Source: Bryobacterales bacterium F-183 (GTDB lineage: Bacteria; Acidobacteriota; Terriglobia; Bryobacterales; Bryobacteraceae). Taken from it: a stretch of DNA of 64,000 bases. The stretch is taken from the NCBI GenBank assembly GCA_016865505.2, contig AP025252.1, positions 5,354,137 through 5,418,136 of the forward strand, in the 5' to 3' direction. The notes under the pieces are model-generated. The model saw only the letters and a list, made by a program, of their open reading frames with translations, made no database searches and was not told the origin of the DNA. Position 1 is the stretch's first letter. Each line of letters begins with the position of its first letter. The translations under genes and the position numbers were made by a program. Below are positions 8,442-15,732 of the stretch, in pieces.

Positions 8442-9197
8442 TTAGTTTCGACGGAGGGCGGTTTGGCCGAAGTCGATGTTGATATTTTCGCCTGTCATGG
8501 AGAGGGCGTCTGCTGCTAAAAATACAGCAGCCTTGCCGATGTCGGTGGGGCTGACGAGACGGTTGAGGATCGAGTTCTTTTCGGCTTCGATGAACGTCTC
8601 TGGAGGCCAGCCGGCGAAGCGGGTTTTGACAAAGCCGGGGGAGATGGAGTTGACGCGGACGTTGGGGGCGAGGATGCGGGCGAAGGACTTGGTCATGGAG
8701 AGAAGCCCGGCTTTGGAGGCGGCGTAGACGATGGAACTGCCACCCCCATAGTGGGGGGCGATTGAGGCGATGTTGATGATTGTCGAGCCCGGATTCTGCT
8801 TGAGGATCGGGGCGGCCTGGCGCATGCAGTTGAAGGCGCCGCGGAGGTTGGTGTTGAGGGTACGGTCCCAGATGTCGTCGGTGAGGTCGTCGAGTTGGTC
8901 GTGGGGGGTACGCTTGCTCCAGCCGGCGTTGTTGACGAGGATGTCGAGGCGACCGTGGGTTTGGAGAGTACTTTCGAAGAGCTGCTTTACTTCGGCTTCG
9001 ACGGTGACGTCCGTTTGGAGTGCTACGGCGTCGCCTCCTGCGGCGAGGATCGCGGCGACGGTGGCATCGCTTTCCTCTTTGGAGCGGGCGTAGTTTACGA
9101 TGACCCTGGCGCCTTCTGCTGCCAGGGCCTCAGAGATACCGCGGCCGATGCCGGTGCCGCCGCCGGTGACGATCGCCACACGATCTTTGAGACGCAT
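8442..9197 (-). CDS. Short-chain dehydrogenase/reductase (FabG-like)
   Basis: A 251-residue Rossmann-fold oxidoreductase with all classical SDR motifs: TGGGTGIG cofactor loop, NNAG (about residue 89), catalytic Ser in NIASIAP and YAASKAG, and the family C-terminus GENINIDFG. The acidic residue that would mark NAD preference is replaced by NYARSK, which suggests NADP. It is the first gene of a two-gene unit with mmsA, so a 3-hydroxy acid or semialdehyde substrate (for example 3-hydroxyisobutyrate-like) is possible, but this is inferred from context only. Confidence 0.85.
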   Translation of the reverse strand: MRLKDRVAIVTGGGTGIGRGISEALAAEGARVIVNYARSKEESDATVAAILAAGGDAVALQTDVTVEAEVKQLFESTLQTHGRLDILVNNAGWSKRTPHDQLDDLTDDIWDRTLNTNLRGAFNCMRQAAPILKQNPGSTIINIASIAPHYGGGSSIVYAASKAGLLSMTKSFARILAPNVRVNSISPGFVKTRFAGWPPETFIEAEKNSILNRLVSPTDIGKAAVFLAADALSMTGENINIDFGQTALRRN

Positions 9198-9212
9198 AGG
9201 AGGGTGGTCTCA

Positions 9213-9551
9213 TCATATCGGGTTGGGCGGGGTGTCGATTTCGGGTCCCTGGCGGGCCCAGTGGCGGATGTGGAGAACGTACACAACCTGCACGTCATGC
9301 CGCAGGAGGAAGTAGATCTTGTACATGCGATTTCGACGCCCGGAAAGAAGAATACGGACCTCGTAGCCAGGAACTGACATGCCTGGCGCAACTGGGCAAC
9401 GGGTGGGGGTTTCTGCCAGCGAGTGAATATCTCGCAAGGTCGCGTCGAACCAACGATTGGCTGATTCCGGACTGCCTCGCTGCTGGATGTATTCGGCTAT
9501 TGCGTCGAGATCCGCATAGGCCTCTTCAGCAATCTCAACGCGAAAAGCCAT
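9213..9551 (-). CDS. ParE/RelE-family toxin
   Basis: A 112-residue protein with the ParE/RelE fold: VEIAEEAYADLDAIAEYI (helix hairpin), then RILLSGRRNRMYKIYFLL and VVYVLHIRHWAR at the C-terminus. Proteins ending in YVLHIRHWAR-like sequences belong to the ParE branch, which targets gyrase, but mRNA interferase activity cannot be excluded. It overlaps the antitoxin gene by 17 bases and lies downstream of it, as is usual for YefM/ParD-type pairs. Confidence 0.85.
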   Translation of the reverse strand: MAFRVEIAEEAYADLDAIAEYIQQRGSPESANRWFDATLRDIHSLAETPTRCPVAPGMSVPGYEVRILLSGRRNRMYKIYFLLRHDVQVVYVLHIRHWARQGPEIDTPPNPI

Positions 9552-9822
9552 GTTTCTTGCGGAGCCGGCGTTCTGCTTCCTCGAGGGGAATGCTTTGGCC
9601 GGCTTCTGCTTGTTTGATGCCGCGCTCTATAGCGGCTAGCGTCTCTGCCTTTTCGAGGCGGTCCATGAGTTGTTGATAGCTTTCGGCGTCCTGGACCACC
9701 AGGGCTGCGCGTCCGTTGAGGGTAAGTACCATTGGCGATTTGCCTTCCTGTAGCTTGCCCACGTACTCTTTGATGTTTCTTTGAAACTCTGTCACCGAAC
9801 GGATCTCGCGCAAGTCGATCAT
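9535..9822 (-). CDS. Phd/YefM-family antitoxin
   Basis: A 95-residue antitoxin with the YefM/Phd N-terminal DNA-binding domain (REIRSVTEFQRNIKEYVGKL, MVLTLNGRAALVVQDAESYQ) and a charged C-terminal helix that would wrap the toxin (EEAERRLRKKHGF). It neutralises the ParE/RelE toxin encoded next and should repress the operon through the palindrome just upstream (9842-9861). Confidence 0.9.
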   Translation of the reverse strand: MIDLREIRSVTEFQRNIKEYVGKLQEGKSPMVLTLNGRAALVVQDAESYQQLMDRLEKAETLAAIERGIKQAEAGQSIPLEEAERRLRKKHGFSR

Positions 9823-9841
9823 AATTACTCCTAGCTATTTA

Positions 9842-9867
9842 AAGCAGATAATTCTCTGCTTATTATA
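9842..9867 (-). promoter_or_regulatory. Antitoxin operon -10 box and palindromic operator
   Basis: On the minus strand a perfect TATAAT (9862-9867) is followed at once by the inverted repeat AAGCAGA-6 bases-TCTGCTT (9842-9861), which covers the expected transcription start 20-35 bases upstream of the yefM-like ATG. No good -35 box is seen; its place is inside the upstream regulator gene. The arrangement fits autorepression by the antitoxin. Confidence 0.5.
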
Positions 9868-9877
9868 GCGGCGCGCA

Positions 9878-10558
9878 TCAGCCTGCGGCGGTGGCGGCCA
9901 GGGTGCGCTGGGTGCTCATGGTGCGTTCGCGTTCGACGGCGATGCGCATCAGGGAGGCGAAGTCGCGGACGTTTAGCTTGCGCAGGATGTTCGCGCGGTA
10001 GCTGTCTACTGTCTTGGGGCTGACCTGGAGGCGGGAGGCGATTTCTTTGGGCTTTACGCCTTCGGTCAGCATGAGGTAGACCTGGTGTTCGCGGGCCGAG
10101 AGGTCGTCGACGGGGTCTCCGGCCTGGCGCACGGCGGCACGCATGGCGGTGGCGACTTCGAGGTCCGGCGGGACGCTGAGGCTGTTGCCGAGAACCTGGT
10201 TAAGGGTGTAGCGGAGGTCTTCCGATGCACAGCTTTTGACGGCAAGGCCGTGGGCTCCGGCGCGAATGACATCGGCGGCCGTTTTGGCGTCGGAACGCTG
10301 CGCGAGGACTACGCAGCGGATGGCGGAATGGACGGAGCGCAACTGGCGCACCAGTTCGAGCGAGAACAGGTCCGCAAAGTGGAAGTCCAGGAGCGCGATG
10401 GAGGGCTTCGCCACCTCGGCGATCTCCAGGGCTTCACGAGCGGTACTGGCGGCGCCGGCCAAGGTGAAATCGGGCCAACTGGAAATCAGCGCGGAAAGGG
10501 CATCGCGGTTTAGGGGAAGTTCTTCAACCAAGAGAACGCTAGGTGCCGTGGTAGTCAC
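9878..10558 (-). CDS. NarL/FixJ-type response regulator
   Basis: A 226-residue protein with an N-terminal receiver (phospho-acceptor Asp58 in SIALLDFHF; acidic pocket E12-E13 instead of the usual two Asp) and a C-terminal LuxR-type HTH (LSAREHQVYLMLTEGVKPKE, then IASRLQVSPKTVDSYRANIL). It would bind DNA when phosphorylated. No sensor kinase gene is adjacent, so its partner is elsewhere. The tail after the HTH (about 20 residues, Thr/Ala-rich) has no recognisable function. Confidence 0.9.
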   Translation of the reverse strand: MTTTAPSVLLVEELPLNRDALSALISSWPDFTLAGAASTAREALEIAEVAKPSIALLDFHFADLFSLELVRQLRSVHSAIRCVVLAQRSDAKTAADVIRAGAHGLAVKSCASEDLRYTLNQVLGNSLSVPPDLEVATAMRAAVRQAGDPVDDLSAREHQVYLMLTEGVKPKEIASRLQVSPKTVDSYRANILRKLNVRDFASLMRIAVERERTMSTQRTLAATAAG

Positions 10559-10634
10559 AGAAGGATAGTGCAGAACCAGCGTTCAGAATCTCAATCGCAA
10601 ATGCGGGGACGGATACCCCTCCACAAATGCGAAA

Positions 10635-10662
10635 ACCGCGTCTTCTGAGGGGAAGACGCGGT
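10635..10662 (-). terminator. Hairpin downstream of the STAS-domain gene
   Basis: An 11-bp perfect stem (ACCGCGTCTTC / GAAGACGCGGT) with a 6-base loop lies 27 bases after the stop of the RsbV-like gene. On the minus strand it is followed by TTTCGCATTTG, a weak T-tract, so an intrinsic terminator is likely. The region 10559-10688 holds nothing else obvious. Confidence 0.6.
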
Positions 10663-10688
10663 CTTTGAAAGTCGATTTGGTTCGCGGA

Positions 10689-11033
10689 TTAGGCGAAGCT
10701 TCGGACGGCGGTGGCCTCGTCGTCGTAGACGTCGAAGACGGTGTAGAGCTTGGTGATCTGGAGCAGGTCCTGGACGCGCTTGGTGAGTCCGACCAGCTTC
10801 AGAGCGCCGCCCTGGTTGCGCACGGTGGTGAAGCCAGAGACCAGTTCACCGATGCCGGAGCTATCGATATAGGTAATCTCGCCCAGGTTGAGAAGGATCT
10901 TCTGGTTGCCCTTCGACGCCAGGTCGCGAATGCTGTCGCGGAAGGTGATGGCGCCTTCACCCAATGTAATTCTTCCGGCCGCGTCCACCACGGTTACGTC
11001 GCCCACTTGGCGGGTCGTCAATTTTACGCTCAC
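10689..11033 (-). CDS. STAS-domain anti-sigma factor antagonist (RsbV-like)
   Basis: A 114-residue single STAS domain. The conserved phosphorylation site is present in YIDSSGIGEL (Ser58/Ser59). In partner switching the unphosphorylated form binds an RsbW-type kinase and frees a sigma factor or other target; the kinase phosphorylates the serine to inactivate it. The RsbW-like kinase gene lies 34 bases upstream on the same strand, so the two should work together. A hairpin follows the stop codon. Confidence 0.9.
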   Translation of the reverse strand: MSVKLTTRQVGDVTVVDAAGRITLGEGAITFRDSIRDLASKGNQKILLNLGEITYIDSSGIGELVSGFTTVRNQGGALKLVGLTKRVQDLLQITKLYTVFDVYDDEATAVRSFA

Positions 11034-11067
11034 GAACTGCCTCCTTGCTGCTTGCAGAAAAAGAAAT

Positions 11068-11529
11068 CTAGTTGGTTTGACTAGCTGATGCTGGCGGAAC
11101 CTTGCGCTTTACCAAAGTGACCTGCGTACCAATTGGCTTGCGGGGTTCCGTTACAAACTCGTCCATGAATGCGTCGATGAGAAGCAGGCCGCGCCCCGAG
11201 AATTTGAGGATGTTTTCCTCGGCCAGGGGGTCTGCAACCTCTTTCCGTTCGAAGCCTTCACCTTCGTCTCCGATACGGATGGTCAACGTGGATTCCGTTC
11301 GCCGAACTTCGAAATGCACCTTCTTGCGGGAGTTGTAGCGGTTGCCGTGGACAACGGCGTTGACCATCGTTTCCCGCACAGCGATGCCGATCTTATGGAG
11401 TTCCTCTTCGTCGAACCCCATATCCTCGGCCGCCTTTACGACAACAGCTTCAGCGTGGTCCACGCTTTCGAGCGTGGAGTCGAGGAGTTCGTCCACTCGC
11501 TGCACTTCTCCATGGGCGGTTTCGGACAT
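11068..11529 (-). CDS. RsbW-like serine kinase / anti-sigma factor (HATPase_c_2)
   Basis: A 153-residue GHKL ATPase. It has the N-box VRETMVNAVVHGNRYN, the G1-like box IGDEGEGF and the G2 box SGRGLLLIDAFMDE, and lacks a histidine-kinase phosphoacceptor domain. Such proteins phosphorylate an RsbV-like antagonist on serine and hold a sigma factor when free; the antagonist is encoded next. No sigma-B-type sigma factor or PP2C phosphatase gene is visible nearby, so the final output of the switch is unknown. Confidence 0.88.
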   Translation of the reverse strand: MSETAHGEVQRVDELLDSTLESVDHAEAVVVKAAEDMGFDEEELHKIGIAVRETMVNAVVHGNRYNSRKKVHFEVRRTESTLTIRIGDEGEGFERKEVADPLAEENILKFSGRGLLLIDAFMDEFVTEPRKPIGTQVTLVKRKVPPASASQTN

Positions 11530-11591
11530 TCAGAATCCTAACGATAGAATGCCGGAAGGGCTAAAGTCAAATAGAGGGGAGAGGGCGGAAG

Positions 11592-13067
11592 ATCCGGATT
11601 TCGAAACAGAGTTGGCTGGCGGCGCAGGGCTGTAGACGCATGGCCTGGTTGGGCTTGCACCGGCCCATGAGCGCGGAAGCGGGCGGGATGGTGCAGCAGG
11701 CGGACCGGCACCGGATGTACGAGGCGCTGGAGGTACAGAAACTGGCGCGGAGCCTGTTCGTGGGCGGAGTGGAGGCACGGACAGCGGACCAGACGCTGGC
11801 GCTGCTGGAGGACCCAGCATGTTCGACGATTTTTCACGCGCTGTTTGAGACGGCGGAGTTCCAGGCCAGGGTTCATATTCTGGAGCGGGCCGGCGGGGGT
11901 CGCGCATGGGACGTGGTGCTCATCAAGAGCGGATTCTCGGTGAAGCTCGAGTATCTGTATGAGTTGGCGTTTGCGCTGCTGGTGATGCGGCGGGCTGGCG
12001 TGATGGTCCGCAAGGCAACGGTGCTTACTCTTTCGCGCGAGTATCTGTACGGCGACCCGGTGGAACAGTTGTTCGAGCGGAACGACTGTACGAAGAAGGT
12101 ACGGGAGTTGGTGGACCGGTTCGAGCATGGCGCGGCAGGGATGCTGCAGGTGCTGCTGGGGGCGGAGGAGCCGACGGCGACCTTGAGCCGGTTGTGCCGC
12201 ACTTGCGGGTACTTTGACGGGGACTGTCTGGGCCGCGGGGTGGATCATTCGATTTTCGAGTTGCCGAGTTTGGCGAATTCGCGGCTGGATTACTTTGCCG
12301 AGAACGGGATTGTACGGCTGGGGGACATACCGGCGAGTGTGATTTTGAGCGGGCGGCAGGAGCGGGTCCGGCAGGCGGCGGTGTCCGGTGAGTGCTGGTT
12401 TGCACCGGAGCTTGCCGAGGGGCTGGCTCGGTTGACTTGGCCTTGCCACTATCTGGATTTTGAGACGGTGACGGCGGCGCTGCCTTTGTACCCCGGGTGC
12501 ACCTGCCATCGACAATTGCTGACGCAGTTCAGCATCCATAGCCGGTGGAGCGTGGATGGGGAGATTGCGCATCATGAGTTTTTGGCGGATCCGGCGCGGG
12601 AGTGCGAACGGGAGTTGGCCGAGCAACTGATTGCCCGGTTGGGTGGCGATGAAGGGTCTATCTTTACGTACAGCAGCTTTGAGCGGACTTGCGTGAAGAA
12701 CCTGGGCGAGCGGTTTCCGGATCTGGAGCCTGCCCTGCGGCCACTGCGGGAACGGATGGTGGATCTGCTGCAGATGGTGGGCGATTACGTGTACCATCCA
12801 GCGTTTCGAGGCAGCTATTCGATCAAGAGTGTACTGCCGGCGCTGGTGCCCGATTTGTCGTACGCGGGGATGCCGATTGCCGATGGTTCCACGGCGATTA
12901 TGAAGTTCGCGCAGATGGCGCGGGGCGTGATCAGCGGAGATCTAGTGGAAGTAACGCGGCAGCAGTTGTTGGACTACTGCCGCATGGATACGTACGCGAT
13001 GCTGCGCGTACACGATGTGCTCGCTCACGCTTGCGCGGGGCGAGTTGCTGCGGCCGGAGGGCGCTGA
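11592..13067 (+). CDS. DUF2779-type protein: Cas4-like domain plus DnaQ-like exonuclease domain
   Basis: The C-terminal half (from about residue 285) is a DEDD exonuclease-like domain: HYLDFET, FTYSSFERTC and YCRMDTYAML supply the acidic residues. The N-terminal half resembles Cas4/RecB-type PD-(D/E)XK proteins with a four-cysteine Fe-S cluster; three cysteines lie in LCRTCGYFDGDC. The first cysteine occurs only upstream of the first ATG (11640), in the same frame, in ISKQSWLAAQGC (11598-11633), which is the normal family N-terminus. No ATG, GTG or TTG lies between it and the upstream stop at 11562, so I begin at the ATC of 11592; a rare start codon, a frameshift or a sequencing error could explain this. 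The family's catalytic Asp and Glu seem replaced (ARVHILER, VVLIKSG). The 3' end overlaps hemH, encoded on the opposite strand, by 43 bases. Function unknown. Confidence 0.75.
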   Translation: MRISKQSWLAAQGCRRMAWLGLHRPMSAEAGGMVQQADRHRMYEALEVQKLARSLFVGGVEARTADQTLALLEDPACSTIFHALFETAEFQARVHILERAGGGRAWDVVLIKSGFSVKLEYLYELAFALLVMRRAGVMVRKATVLTLSREYLYGDPVEQLFERNDCTKKVRELVDRFEHGAAGMLQVLLGAEEPTATLSRLCRTCGYFDGDCLGRGVDHSIFELPSLANSRLDYFAENGIVRLGDIPASVILSGRQERVRQAAVSGECWFAPELAEGLARLTWPCHYLDFETVTAALPLYPGCTCHRQLLTQFSIHSRWSVDGEIAHHEFLADPARECERELAEQLIARLGGDEGSIFTYSSFERTCVKNLGERFPDLEPALRPLRERMVDLLQMVGDYVYHPAFRGSYSIKSVLPALVPDLSYAGMPIADGSTAIMKFAQMARGVISGDLVEVTRQQLLDYCRMDTYAMLRVHDVLAHACAGRVAAAGGR

Positions 13068-13999
13068 GGCGTGGGGCAGCAATCGGCGAAGCAGCGGACT
13101 TCGTGCGAGGTTCCCTGCCCTTCTTCGACCATCCTGGCGATCAATTCCACAAACTTGGGGTGCGTGCCTGCGGTGCCTGCACGAACCATCTGAATGCCGA
13201 GTTCCTGGCAAAGATCCTTAGCTTCGGTGTCGAGATCGTACATGACTTCCATGTGGTCACTGATGAAGCCGATGGGGCAGATGATCAGCGACTTTTTGCC
13301 GGAAGCCTTGATGTAGTCGCAGACGTCGGGTTCGAGCCAGGGCTGCGAGGGTGGTCCGCTACGGCTTTGGTAGACCAGTTTCCAGCGTCCGGCGAAACCG
13401 GCGGCTTCAGCGGTACGGCGGGAGGCTTCTTCGAGTTGCGGGACGTAGGGTCCGGTCTGGGCCATCGCGGTGGGGATGCTGTGGGCGGTGAAGACCAGCT
13501 CTTCGGCATCTGGAAGTTGGGCGGCGGCGGTGCGTACTCGGTCTGCCATGACGTCGATGAATTCCTCGCGGAGGCAGAAGTGGGGGAGCTTGGTGAGGAT
13601 CAGGTCGCTGCCGAGGCCGGTTTCTGCGAGGGCCTTGATCATGTCCTCACGGTACTGGCGGCAGCCGGACCAGGAGCCGAAGGCGGAGGTCGCAAGGACG
13701 ATGATGTTTCGGTGGCCGTCCCTGTGGATGTCGCGGAGGGTGTCGGCGAGGTAGGGGGTCCAGTTGCGGTTGCCGAAGTAGATGGGAAGCGGAACGGCCT
13801 TACGCAATTCCTCAATCAACGCGAGGTTCTGTTCGTTGATGGGGCTTTTGCCGCCGAAGTGGTAATAATGCTCGGCAACCTCCAGCATGCGTTCGCGGGG
13901 GACGTTGCGGCCGCGGAGGACGTTTTCGAGAAACGGGATGACGTCGTCGGGTCCGTTGGGACCGCCGAAGGATAGAACCAATAAGGCGTCGAATTTCAT
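13025..13999 (-). CDS. hemH: Ferrochelatase (proto- or coproporphyrin)
   Basis: This enzyme inserts iron into the porphyrin in the last steps of haem synthesis. The 324-residue protein begins with LLVLSFGGPNGPDDVIPFLE, carries the metal-binding His in FTAHSIP, and contains ATSAFGSWSGCRQYRED. The Cys in SGCRQY and the C-terminal CFADCC resemble the [2Fe-2S] ligands of the cluster-containing ferrochelatases (actinobacterial CpfC type), so a cluster is likely. ATG at 13999 overlaps the stop of the upstream gene (ATGA). It is the last gene of a six-gene minus-strand operon; its 3' end overlaps the converging DUF2779 gene. Confidence 0.92.
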   Translation of the reverse strand: MKFDALLVLSFGGPNGPDDVIPFLENVLRGRNVPRERMLEVAEHYYHFGGKSPINEQNLALIEELRKAVPLPIYFGNRNWTPYLADTLRDIHRDGHRNIIVLATSAFGSWSGCRQYREDMIKALAETGLGSDLILTKLPHFCLREEFIDVMADRVRTAAAQLPDAEELVFTAHSIPTAMAQTGPYVPQLEEASRRTAEAAGFAGRWKLVYQSRSGPPSQPWLEPDVCDYIKASGKKSLIICPIGFISDHMEVMYDLDTEAKDLCQELGIQMVRAGTAGTHPKFVELIARMVEEGQGTSHEVRCFADCCPTPQRPPAAATRPAQA

Positions 14000-15732
14000 T
14001 CCAGTATCTTCAGATTGTCGAAGTCGAGGACACGGCGTAGATTTCCGTGGCGTAATTCCAGTTTCCTCGATCCAGGGGCTTGCTTGAGGAAGGGACTGTC
14101 GAACATGGGCCAGTTGGTACGGCTGATGGGCGATTGGCCGTAGGTGAATTGCAGGCGCTTGCCTCTTAGCGTTGTGAAGTCCACTTGCGGTGTGGGTGCT
14201 GTGGAGTGCTTCAAGGGCAGCGCACGGATCTTGGCCTGGAAGTCGTCGAACGAGGCGAACTCGGATTTGTCGGCGGCTTGTACGATGGCGCCGTTCTTGA
14301 GGTGCGGGCTGAAGAGTTCGCGGCCGCCGTTGGCCATCTGCTTCCACTGGTAGGGCGCGAGCGGGAAGTAGGCGAGGTAGGTGTCGCCGCCCTGTGCGAA
14401 GATCCAGCCAGAGGGGTCTTCTTTGAGTTGCAGAAGGTCTTTGGAGAAGAAGCCGTGGATGTGGGGGAAGCGGGTGCCGGCGGGGATGTCGTAGAGGGCG
14501 ATGACGGTGTCCTGGTCCTGGATGATCTGTTCGTAGGGTGAGCCGCCGATCCATTTATCAGGCGAATCGTAGGTCTTTTTGGAGCGGAGGACTTCGTCGA
14601 GGAAGTAGTCCGGCATGGGGGTGAAGTACGTCTGGAGTTCGTGGGCGGAGGAGTACGGGTGCGTGGTGAATAAAGTGTTGTGGACGCCGCGAGGATCGTC
14701 GACGCGCCAGGTGACGTCCCAGGAGTGCTGCTGGATGGGCTGGAGGACGCCGCCCTGATCGGAGCTGACGGCGTAGCGCGGGGTCATGTACGTGGTCTTG
14801 TAGACGGGGCCGTGCTTGTCGTCATGGAAGCGCCAGCGGTTGCGGGTACGCTTCTTTTCGCGGACGAGGTAGGACTTGGAGCGGTCTGTCGCGATCTTGT
14901 GGAGGACGGCTGGGGGCTGCCAGGGCGAGGACAGCGCGTAGAAGGTCATGTAATGGGGCTGGAGCGGGGTCTTTTCGCGCGGGCCGAGGTCGTAGAGGAG
15001 CCAGGCGGCGTTGGACGATACGCCGGCGTACTTTTCTAGCACCTGCACGTCGTCGGTGCGGGCGTGGGAGCCGACGTAGATGCCGCCGTCCAGGAGTTCA
15101 TGGGCCATGTCGGCGGCGACGTACTCGAGCATCATCGTGGAGAGTTGCTTGAGTTCGGGGTCCTTGGACCAGCCGGCGAGGTAGGCGAGGGGGAGAAGGT
15201 AGACGCCGATGTAATGGGTGCAGTCGTACTCGCCTTGGCCTTTCGCGAGCGTGAGATTGACCCAGTGTTTGACGTAATCCTTGGCCTCCTGCATGTTTTG
15301 CTGGGAGGTCTTGCCGGTGAACCATTCGGCGTTGGGTTCGTTCTGCGAGGCGATGTAGAGCGAGGCGTAATAGAGCAGCCAGTGGTTTTCTGTGTCGCCG
15401 CGGTAGGGGAAGTAGGTCTTCCAGGCGTGGCGGAGGTCCGCGAGGGCTTTGGGGCTGAGTTGACCTTCGCCCAGTTGGCGGACGGCGGCGGCGACGAACA
15501 TCCAGAACATGTCGCCGCTGGGTTCCTTCAAGAGTTCGCTGAGGCGCGTAGAGACGCGGGCGGTGTCCTCACGGAGGTAGAGCTTGGCGGCGAGGGTGGA
15601 CATACCCCAACGTTGCGGATCGGGCCCGGGGCTGTCGGCCATGTAGCGGATCAGAACCTTGCGGCGCTCTTCATAGGTTGGTTGTGCGCTGAGTGCGGTA
15701 ACTGCGAGGAGTGTACAGAGCAGGATCTTCAT
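13996..15732 (-). CDS. Secreted protein of unknown function, predicted helical toroid plus beta domain
   Basis: A 578-residue protein with a signal peptide (MKILLCTLLAVTALSAQ). The first half is rich in paired helices with aromatic motifs (ENHWLLYYASLYIASQNE, DCTHYIGVYLLPLAYLAG) as in (alpha/alpha) toroid polysaccharide lyases or glycosidases; the second half (from about residue 270) is beta-rich, with HSWDVTWRVDD. This overall plan resembles lyase families, but I do not recognise catalytic residues with confidence and call it hypothetical. It shares ATGA overlaps with the BNR-repeat gene upstream and hemH downstream, so it belongs to the same operon. Confidence 0.75.
   Translation of the reverse strand: MKILLCTLLAVTALSAQPTYEERRKVLIRYMADSPGPDPQRWGMSTLAAKLYLREDTARVSTRLSELLKEPSGDMFWMFVAAAVRQLGEGQLSPKALADLRHAWKTYFPYRGDTENHWLLYYASLYIASQNEPNAEWFTGKTSQQNMQEAKDYVKHWVNLTLAKGQGEYDCTHYIGVYLLPLAYLAGWSKDPELKQLSTMMLEYVAADMAHELLDGGIYVGSHARTDDVQVLEKYAGVSSNAAWLLYDLGPREKTPLQPHYMTFYALSSPWQPPAVLHKIATDRSKSYLVREKKRTRNRWRFHDDKHGPVYKTTYMTPRYAVSSDQGGVLQPIQQHSWDVTWRVDDPRGVHNTLFTTHPYSSAHELQTYFTPMPDYFLDEVLRSKKTYDSPDKWIGGSPYEQIIQDQDTVIALYDIPAGTRFPHIHGFFSKDLLQLKEDPSGWIFAQGGDTYLAYFPLAPYQWKQMANGGRELFSPHLKNGAIVQAADKSEFASFDDFQAKIRALPLKHSTAPTPQVDFTTLRGKRLQFTYGQSPISRTNWPMFDSPFLKQAPGSRKLELRHGNLRRVLDFDNLKILE

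Noticed and set aside
11640-11642. ATG 11640 as true start of the DUF2779 gene.
   Set aside because: It would drop the first conserved Fe-S cysteine and the family N-terminal segment that is in frame just upstream.
11592-13067. Idea that the Cas4-like protein belongs to a CRISPR-Cas locus.
   Set aside because: No repeats of array type and no other cas genes in the window; DUF2779 proteins are usually solitary.
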